DNA of 11,998 nt from Azohydromonas lata NBRC 102462 (GTDB taxonomy: Bacteria > Pseudomonadota > Gammaproteobacteria > Burkholderiales > Burkholderiaceae_C), in NCBI GenBank assembly GCA_945878385.1, contig CAMCTE010000066.1, forward strand, positions 1-11,998. Reading direction: 5' to 3'. Numbering within the stretch: the stretch's first letter is position 1; every line of letters begins with the position of its first letter. Both the position numbers and the translations under genes were made by a program. Positions 1 to 8,481 of the stretch are shown in pieces. The notes under the pieces are model-generated. The model did no database searches. It worked only from the letters and a program-made list of their open reading frames with translations, and had not been told where the DNA came from.

Positions 1-456
1 GAAGAAGTTCGCACCCGTGCGGTCCATCTTGTTGACGAACGCCAGACGCGGCACCTTGTACTTGTTGGCCTGGCGCCAGACGGTTTCCGACTGCGGCTGC
101 ACGCCACCCACGGCGCAGTAAACCATGCAGGCGCCGTCGAGCACGCGCATGGAACGCTCCACCTCGATGGTGAAGTCCACGTGGCCCGGGGTGTCGATGA
201 TGTTGAAGCGGTGCTCGGGGTAGGACATGTCCATGCCCTTCCAGAAGCAGGTGGTGGCAGCCGAGGTGATCGTGATGCCACGCTCCTGTTCCTGCTCCAT
301 CCAGTCCATGGTGGCGGCACCGTCGTGCACTTCACCGATCTTGTGGTTCACGCCGGTGTAGTACAGGATGCGCTCGGTCGTGGTGGTCTTGCCGGCATCG
401 ATGTGCGCCGAGATACCGATGTTGCGGTAGCGCTCGATGGGGGTCTTGCGGGACAT
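1..456 (-). CDS. fusA: Elongation factor G, N-terminal 152 residues (partial at window edge)
   Basis: Translational GTPase that drives translocation of tRNA and mRNA on the ribosome and helps recycle ribosomes with RRF. Only the start of the G domain is inside the window; the family is about 700 residues long. Visible motifs: P-loop AHIDAGKT (residues 17-24), switch I RGITITSAAT (59-68), switch II DTPGHVDF (88-95) and the guanine-specificity motif NKMD (142-145). The reading frame is open to base 1 and ends there on a complete codon (...TGANFF). The ATG at 456 is preceded by GGAG about nine bases upstream, and the gene begins 18 bases after the rpsG stop, so it is almost certainly co-transcribed with rpsL and rpsG. 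Identification is certain; the C-terminal domains cannot be judged here. Confidence 0.98.
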   Translation of the reverse strand, partial: MSRKTPIERYRNIGISAHIDAGKTTTTERILYYTGVNHKIGEVHDGAATMDWMEQEQERGITITSAATTCFWKGMDMSYPEHRFNIIDTPGHVDFTIEVERSMRVLDGACMVYCAVGGVQPQSETVWRQANKYKVPRLAFVNKMDRTGANFF

Positions 457-474
457 TTGGAATGACTCCAGAGA

Positions 475-945
475 TTAGAAACGGAAGTGCGAGAAGGCCT
501 TGTTGGCTTCAGCCATGCGGTGGACTTCGTCGCGCTTCTTCATGGCGCCACCACGGCCTTCGGAGGCCTCCAGCAGCTCATTGGCCAGACGGGCGGCCAT
601 GGACTTTTCACCGCGCTTGCGGGCGCTTTCCTTCAACCAGCGCATGGCCAGGGCCACGCGGCGAACGGGACGAACTTCCACGGGAACTTGGTAGTTCGCA
701 CCACCCACGCGGCGGGACTTCACCTCGACCATCGGCTTCACATTGTTCAGCGCGACCATGAACACTTCCAGGGGGTCCTTGTTGGCCTTCTTCTCAACCT
801 GCTCGAGGGCACCGTAGATGATGCGCTCGGCCACGGCCTTCTTGCCGGACTCCATGACCACGTTCATGAACTTGGACAGATCCACCGAACCGAACTTGGG
901 GTCAGGCAGGATTTCACGCTTGGGGACTTCGCGACGACGCGGCAT
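475..945 (-). CDS. rpsG: 30S ribosomal protein S7
   Basis: Primary assembly protein of the 30S head; it binds the 3' major domain of 16S rRNA and lies near the mRNA exit channel. The 156-residue product begins MPRRREVPKREILPDP and ends NKAFSHFRF, with the conserved NNVKPMVEVKSRRVGG and PVEVRPVRRVALAMRW stretches. The frame stays open upstream to an ATG at 1011, which would add 22 residues. I chose 945 because it gives the usual family length, begins exactly at the conserved N-terminus, and has the SD AAGGAAG (952-958) about six bases upstream, while the ATG at 1011 has none. It lies 181 bases after rpsL and 18 before fusA. In E. coli, S7 represses its own operon from the rpsL-rpsG spacer; the structured spacer here would fit, but that is inference. 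Confidence 0.97.
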   Translation of the reverse strand: MPRRREVPKREILPDPKFGSVDLSKFMNVVMESGKKAVAERIIYGALEQVEKKANKDPLEVFMVALNNVKPMVEVKSRRVGGANYQVPVEVRPVRRVALAMRWLKESARKRGEKSMAARLANELLEASEGRGGAMKKRDEVHRMAEANKAFSHFRF

Positions 946-951
946 TTCACT

Positions 952-958
952 CTTCCTT
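952..958 (-). promoter_or_regulatory. Shine-Dalgarno site that sets the rpsG start
   Basis: AAGGAAG on the minus strand, six bases before the ATG at 945. Its presence here, and the lack of any such site before the in-frame ATG at 1011, decides for the 156-residue form of S7. Confidence 0.8.
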
Positions 959-976
959 TTTGCTTCAGCTGGCTCC

Positions 977-1104
977 GGTGGCCGATCCACCTCAAGAGCC
1001 CGGCTCTCCATTCGGGAGGGCCGCTTACTCGGTCTGGCACTGGTTCAGTGCATCGTTTCCTTCAGACCGCCGAACATGTCAGTTCGAATCGCTTCGAGCC
1101 TGAC
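977..1104 (-). promoter_or_regulatory. Hairpin-rich rpsL-rpsG spacer, candidate S7 feedback region
   Basis: Part of the 181-base spacer between the S12 stop and the S7 start. On the minus-strand transcript I read four hairpins in order. At 1104-1078, GTCAG/CTGAC encloses CGAA/TTCG capped by GCGA, a GNRA tetraloop. At 1051-1037, GCACTG/CAGTGC closes a three-base loop. At 1007-995, AGAGC/GCTCT closes CGG. At 991-977, GGTGG/CCACC closes five bases. None is followed by a T-tract, so they are not intrinsic terminators. In E. coli, S7 binds the S12-S7 intercistronic mRNA and shuts down translation; a similar role here is inferred from position and structure only. The hairpins were found by eye and no folding energies were calculated. 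Confidence 0.4.
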
Positions 1105-1126
1105 CACTTGATACTGATCCGGCTGT

Positions 1127-1504
1127 TTAGGCCTTCTTCGGGCGCTTGGCACCGTACTTGGAGCGGGACTGCTTGCGGTCCTTGACGCCTTGCAGGTCAA
1201 GCGAGCCGCGCACGATGTGGTAGCGCACACCGGGCAGGTCCTTCACACGGCCGCCGCGCACGAGCACGACGCTGTGCTCTTGCAGGTTGTGGCCTTCGCC
1301 GCCGATGTAGGAGATGATCTCGAAGCCGTTGGTCAGACGCACCTTGGCCACCTTGCGAAGCGCGGAGTTCGGCTTCTTGGGGGTGGTGGTGTAGACGCGG
1401 GTGCAGACCCCGCGGCGCTGCGGGCAATTCTGCATCGCAGGCGATTTGCTCTTGGTGGGCTCGACCTCGCGGCCGTGTCGCACCAACTGATTGATGGTGG
1501 GCAT
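1127..1504 (-). CDS. rpsL: 30S ribosomal protein S12
   Basis: Decoding-centre protein of the small subunit; it monitors codon-anticodon pairing and is the classical target of streptomycin-resistance mutations. The 125-residue product has the usual length and opens MPTINQLVRHGREVE. The loops that touch the decoding site are intact: TTTPKKPNSALRKVAK carries K43, and RGGRVKDLPGV carries K88, D89 and P91. D89 corresponds to the aspartate that is beta-methylthiolated in many bacteria. K43 and K88 are wild type, so S12 itself predicts streptomycin sensitivity. The basic C-terminus (RSKYGAKRPKKA) is normal. The ATG at 1504 has no good SD; the nearest candidate, GGGA, sits in the loop of a hairpin that ends at the start codon. 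It is the first gene of the str operon, transcribed from the promoter at 1635-1663. Confidence 0.98.
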   Translation of the reverse strand: MPTINQLVRHGREVEPTKSKSPAMQNCPQRRGVCTRVYTTTPKKPNSALRKVAKVRLTNGFEIISYIGGEGHNLQEHSVVLVRGGRVKDLPGVRYHIVRGSLDLQGVKDRKQSRSKYGAKRPKKA

Positions 1505-1529
1505 GTAACTTGTTCCCGTTTGAAGTTAC
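1505..1529 (-). promoter_or_regulatory. Hairpin adjoining the rpsL start codon
   Basis: On the transcript, GTAACTT (1529-1523) pairs perfectly with AAGTTAC (1511-1505), whose last base touches the rpsL ATG. The 11-base loop contains GGGAAC, the only purine-rich SD-like bases near this start. This arrangement could control ribosome access to the first gene of the operon. The seven pairs are mostly A-T, so the structure would be weak and could melt or switch. Confidence 0.45.
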
Positions 1530-1538
1530 TTGGTTGGT

Positions 1539-1562
1539 AAAGAAAAAGGTGAATGGTCCACC
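1539..1562 (-). promoter_or_regulatory. Weak stem followed by T-tract in the rpsL leader (attenuator-like)
   Basis: On the transcript GGTGG/TCACC (one G-T pair, loop ACCAT) is followed directly by TTTTTCTTT. The shape resembles an intrinsic terminator, but a five-pair stem is short for one. It lies inside the untranslated leader, upstream of S12, so if it works it would act as an attenuator rather than end a gene. Confidence 0.25.
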
Positions 1563-1566
1563 CAGC

Positions 1567-1595
1567 CTGCACCCTCTTTTTGAAGATTGGTGCAG
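1567..1595 (-). promoter_or_regulatory. Long hairpin in the rpsL leader
   Basis: CTGCACC (1595-1589) pairs perfectly with GGTGCAG (1573-1567) on the transcript. Inside, TCTT pairs with AAGA around a CAAA loop, with a small internal loop (AA opposite G) between the two stems. It lies mid-way in the predicted leader. An eight-base direct repeat, GGCTGGGT on the transcript, flanks it (1606-1613 and 1560-1567); the second copy shares one base with the stem. Confidence 0.4.
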
Positions 1596-1634
1596 ACAGC
1601 AGCAGACCCAGCCTTTTTCGCCGAAAAGCCCGCC

Positions 1635-1663
1635 AGTATAGTCGGACCCGGTGAACTCAGCAA
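1635..1663 (-). promoter_or_regulatory. Predicted sigma-70 promoter of the rpsL-rpsG-fusA operon
   Basis: The -35 box TTGCTG (1663-1658) is separated by exactly 17 bases from the -10 box TATACT (1640-1635), which matches the consensus in five of six positions. Transcription should start near 1628, giving a leader of about 124 bases before the rpsL ATG. The -35 box lies inside the first codons of the divergent PIN gene. The call rests on sequence match and position only. Confidence 0.6.
1637..1642 (+). promoter_or_regulatory. Possible plus-strand -10 box for the PIN gene
   Basis: TATAGT matches the -10 consensus in five of six positions and overlaps the opposite-strand TATACT of the rpsL promoter (the shared block is AGTATAGT). 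A start about seven bases downstream would fall at roughly 1649-1651, on or next to the GTG start codon, implying a leaderless or nearly leaderless mRNA. The matching -35 region is poor (TTTTTC), so confidence is low. Confidence 0.3.
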
Positions 1664-2127
1664 GAACCCTAGTGCCACCCACCCGCGTGGTGTTGGACAC
1701 GAACACCGTATTGGACCTGTGGGCCTTTCGTGATGGACGGGTACAGGCCCTGCGCACGCAGGTGGAAACGGGCGTGTTGGATTGGCCGGCCACAGCCGGG
1801 ATGCGGCAGGAGTTGCAGGGCGTGCTGGCGCGCGGCGTAGCAGCGGCCCACGGCGCACAGGCCGATGCGGTGCTGGCCATGTGGGACCGCCATGCGCGCC
1901 TGGTGGAGCCCTCGCCCCCCGCACCCACGCAGCACCGCCTTCGCTGCCGCGACCCGGACGACCAGCCCTTTCTTGAATTGGCGATTGACTCCAAGGCGCA
2001 GTGGCTGCTCACTTCTGATCGGGATCTTCTGAGCCTGGCGAGACGGGCCGCTGCGCATGGCCTGCAGATCCGGTCACCCCACGGCTGGACGGACGCCGCG
2101 CTGCTCGGCGGCGCGAACCAGGGCTAA
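1651..2127 (+). CDS. PIN-domain protein, putative ribonuclease
   Basis: A 158-residue protein with the PIN-domain pattern: VVLDTN near the N-terminus (D16), RQEL (E54), RDPDDQPF (D101, D103, D104) and TSDRDL (D123, D125). These supply the conserved acidic residues that hold Mg or Mn in PIN nucleases, and the length fits a single-domain member. PIN proteins cut RNA, often as VapC-type toxins, but the target here is unknown. I see no antitoxin gene beside it: rpsL's leader lies upstream and an opposing gene downstream, so it may be a stand-alone chromosomal PIN protein. The GTG at 1651 is the first usable start; GTG at 1672 or 1687 would still keep the domain, and no clear SD marks any of them. 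The last 54 bases overlap the tail of the opposite TPR gene. Confidence 0.8.
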   Translation: MNSARTLVPPTRVVLDTNTVLDLWAFRDGRVQALRTQVETGVLDWPATAGMRQELQGVLARGVAAAHGAQADAVLAMWDRHARLVEPSPPAPTQHRLRCRDPDDQPFLELAIDSKAQWLLTSDRDLLSLARRAAAHGLQIRSPHGWTDAALLGGANQG

Positions 2128-4008
2128 GGCCACCCGCTCCAGCACATCGTCCCAACAGCCCTGGCGGGCTTGGCGAAATAGGCGCGTGCGTGGGTACCAG
2201 GGCGAGTCGTCCCGGTCCATCAGCCAGCGCCAATCGGCCATCTGGTGCAGCATCACCCAGGTGGGCCGGCCCAAGGCGCCGGCCAGGTGGGCAATGCTCG
2301 TGTCCACCGTGAGCACGACATCCACGCTTTCGCACCAGGCTGCCGTGCCGGCAAAGCCTTCCAGGCCCGCGCGGTCGTGGGTGAGGTGGGCGGCGGCCTG
2401 CAGCGTGGCCTCGTCCTGCGCCCGCACATCGCCCTGCAGAACCACCAAGTCCACGCCGCTGGGCAGCGCCTGCAGCAAGGGGGCCAGGGCCATGCTGCGC
2501 TGTGCGTCTGACGGATTGGCCCGGTTGCCGCTCCAAGCCAGGCCCACCCGCAGGTGCTCGGTGCGAGGATGATGCTGCGCGAGGTGGGCCACCAGGCCCG
2601 CATCGGCATGGAGGTAGGGGCGTGGGGTGGACTGAAGCGGGTCGAAGCGGCGCAGCGCCAGGGGCAGGCTCATCAACGGACAGTGGAAATCGAAGCGCTC
2701 TTCGGGCGCCAGTCGGGTGGTCACGCGCAAGCCCGGCGCAATGGATTCGAGCAGGGGCCGCAAAGGTTCGGGCACCATCAGAGTGACCTGCGCGCCACGG
2801 GCCAGCACTTCGGGCACATAGCGGCAGAACTGCAGGGTGTCGCCCAGGCCTTGCTCAGCCACCAACAGCACGCGTTGCCGATGCAGCTTTTGCGCGCCGC
2901 TCCACAGCCGCCCGGCCTGCGCGGTCAACCCGGCATCCGGCGGACCCAACCTCCAACGGGATTCATAGGCCAGCCAGCCCTCGTGCCAGCGCTGGCTCAT
3001 CAACAGCGCCAGGGCTTCGTTCCACTCGATTCGGTGTTCTTGCGGCGCCAGCCGGCGCGCCAGCGAATAGGAGCGCAGGGCCTGGGGCATCCGCCGCAGG
3101 TCGTGCAGCGCAATGCCGCGGTTGTAGTGCCCCTCCCAATCGGAAGGGTCCAGATTCACCGCACAGTCGTAGGACAACAAGGCCTCGTCGGCGCGGCCCA
3201 TTTCACGCAGGGTGTTGCCGCGGTTGAGGTGGGTGGCCCCTACCGTGCCGTCCAGGGCCAGGGCAGTGTCATAGGCGGCCAGGGCTTCGGACTTGCGGCC
3301 GAGATTCTTCAGCCAATCCCCTCTTGCGCTGTAGGCACCAGCATGGTTTGGCCAGGCGGTGATGACCGCATCGGCCTCGTCCAGTGCAGCCTGCCACCGG
3401 CCCAGCGCGCCCAGGCACAAGCCGCGGTTGAAGTGCGCCTGCACATCCGCCCCGTCCAACCGCAAGGCCGTGTCGAAGCTGTGCACCGCTTCGTCGTGTC
3501 GGCCCAGGCAACGCAGCGTGTTGCCCCGGTTGTAGTGCACGCCGGGCGTGTGCACCGCGCAGAGGATGGCCTGGTCGAAGCTGCCGAGCGCTTCGGTATG
3601 GCGGCCCAGCGCGTGCAGCGTGGTGCCGCGATTGGCATGCACATGGGCTTGAGCCTGGGCATGGGTGTCCACCGCTTGATGCAACAAGGCCGCGTCGTAG
3701 TCGCACAGTGCCGCCTCAAACCGCTCGCAGGCCTTGTGCAGGTCCGCCCGCAGCAGGTAGGGGCGTGCGGCCAATGGCTGCAGGCGCACGGCTTCATCGA
3801 ACTGCGCCAAAGCGGACACCGGGTCTTCGAGCAGCTGGTCGATGAGGCCCAGGTTGCAGTGCACCTCCGCGTGCAGCGGATGTTCAAGGGCCAGCGCTTG
3901 GTAGGCCGTGCGCGCGCCGCTCCAATCCGCGCGACGCACACAGTCGGCAGCGGATTCGAAGGACCAGCCCGCCGGCTCGACTGCTGCCGGGGCATGGATG
4001 GTGGACAT
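2074..4008 (-). CDS. TPR repeat protein with C-terminal GT-B glycosyltransferase domain
   Basis: A 644-residue protein in two halves. Residues about 15-350 form roughly eight or nine tetratricopeptide repeats of 34 residues, with recurring HYNRG, HFNRG and LNRGNTLR cores and a closing WHEGWLAYESRW segment. Residues about 375-635 resemble a GT-B glycosyltransferase of the heptosyltransferase/GT9 or GT41 type: EQGLGDTLQF (385-394), VGLAWSGN (488-495), TVDTSIAHLAGALGRP and DWRWLMDRDDSPWYP. TPR-GT fusions of this kind may modify proteins or surface glycans; donor and acceptor cannot be told here. No signal peptide or membrane segment is visible, so it is probably cytoplasmic. The frame is open to a TTG at 4035, but the ATG at 4008 has AGGAG five bases upstream and is preferred. 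It follows the rpoC terminator, so it probably has its own promoter. Confidence 0.85.
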   Translation of the reverse strand: MSTIHAPAAVEPAGWSFESAADCVRRADWSGARTAYQALALEHPLHAEVHCNLGLIDQLLEDPVSALAQFDEAVRLQPLAARPYLLRADLHKACERFEAALCDYDAALLHQAVDTHAQAQAHVHANRGTTLHALGRHTEALGSFDQAILCAVHTPGVHYNRGNTLRCLGRHDEAVHSFDTALRLDGADVQAHFNRGLCLGALGRWQAALDEADAVITAWPNHAGAYSARGDWLKNLGRKSEALAAYDTALALDGTVGATHLNRGNTLREMGRADEALLSYDCAVNLDPSDWEGHYNRGIALHDLRRMPQALRSYSLARRLAPQEHRIEWNEALALLMSQRWHEGWLAYESRWRLGPPDAGLTAQAGRLWSGAQKLHRQRVLLVAEQGLGDTLQFCRYVPEVLARGAQVTLMVPEPLRPLLESIAPGLRVTTRLAPEERFDFHCPLMSLPLALRRFDPLQSTPRPYLHADAGLVAHLAQHHPRTEHLRVGLAWSGNRANPSDAQRSMALAPLLQALPSGVDLVVLQGDVRAQDEATLQAAAHLTHDRAGLEGFAGTAAWCESVDVVLTVDTSIAHLAGALGRPTWVMLHQMADWRWLMDRDDSPWYPRTRLFRQARQGCWDDVLERVALALVRAAEQRGVRPAVG

Positions 4009-4013
4009 CAGCG

Positions 4014-4033
4014 CTCCTGCCCACCCGGTGGGC
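4014..4033 (-). promoter_or_regulatory. SD site and abutting dyad before the TPR-glycosyltransferase gene
   Basis: AGGAG (4018-4014) lies five bases before the ATG at 4008 and fixes that start. A perfect dyad, GCCCACC/GGTGGGC around one central base (4019-4033), touches the SD. It could form a six-pair hairpin in the mRNA or be a protein-binding operator; nothing in the sequence decides between them. Confidence 0.5.
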
Positions 4034-4045
4034 AAGCTGTGTCGC

Positions 4046-4051
4046 AGTCTA
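4046..4051 (-). promoter_or_regulatory. Possible -10 box of the TPR-glycosyltransferase gene
   Basis: TAGACT matches the -10 consensus in four of six positions and lies about 37 bases before the start codon. The only -35-like element is TTGGCC at a short 15-base spacing, so this is a weak candidate. A promoter is expected in this stretch because a strong terminator separates the gene from rpoC. Confidence 0.25.
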
Positions 4052-4131
4052 GGGCCTGGGCGCGCGGGCCAAGGAGCAAACAGCGCCGGGATTGCCGACC
4101 ACGGCGTGCACGATGCAACGGCGGCCCCAAG

Positions 4132-4168
4132 AAAAAGGCCACCGCGCCCGAGGGCAGCGGTGGCCTTT
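4132..4168 (-). terminator. Rho-independent terminator of the rpoBC operon
   Basis: On the transcript AAAGGCCACCGC (4168-4157) pairs perfectly with GCGGTGGCCTTT (4145-4134), a 12-pair stem. The loop region contains a further GCCC/GGGC pairing. The T-run TTTTTCTT follows at once. It starts 22 bases after the rpoC stop codon. On the plus strand there is no T-run after the stem, so it should work only in the rpoC direction. Confidence 0.92.
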
Positions 4169-4190
4169 CAATGGGCCGGGTGGCTCAGGC

Positions 4191-8423
<4,233 letters not shown>

Positions 8424-8481
8424 GGCTTAACTCCTTGTGTTCGTGAATTGATCTTGACAAGTAACCAGTGGCGGAAAACGC

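Noticed and set aside
946..1011. In-frame 22-residue N-terminal extension of S7 from an ATG at 1011
   Set aside because: No SD at 1011, no family similarity in the extra residues, and a clear SD before the standard start at 945.
1505..1650. A small antitoxin gene upstream of the PIN gene
   Set aside because: The stretch is only 146 bases, holds the rpsL promoter and leader, and shows no plausible plus-strand reading frame with a start and an SD.
1197..2012. A 271-codon minus-strand open frame across the rpsL promoter and the PIN gene
   Set aside because: It is out of frame with rpsL, covers the promoter and leader, and has no conserved motif.
2900..3900. Possible DNA tandem repeats in the TPR region
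   Set aside because: The periodicity is at protein level (34-residue TPRs); the DNA copies are too diverged to be a nucleotide repeat array.
4009..4035. TTG start nine codons upstream for the TPR-glycosyltransferase
   Set aside because: The ATG at 4008 has AGGAG at ideal spacing; the extension would run through the SD and the dyad.
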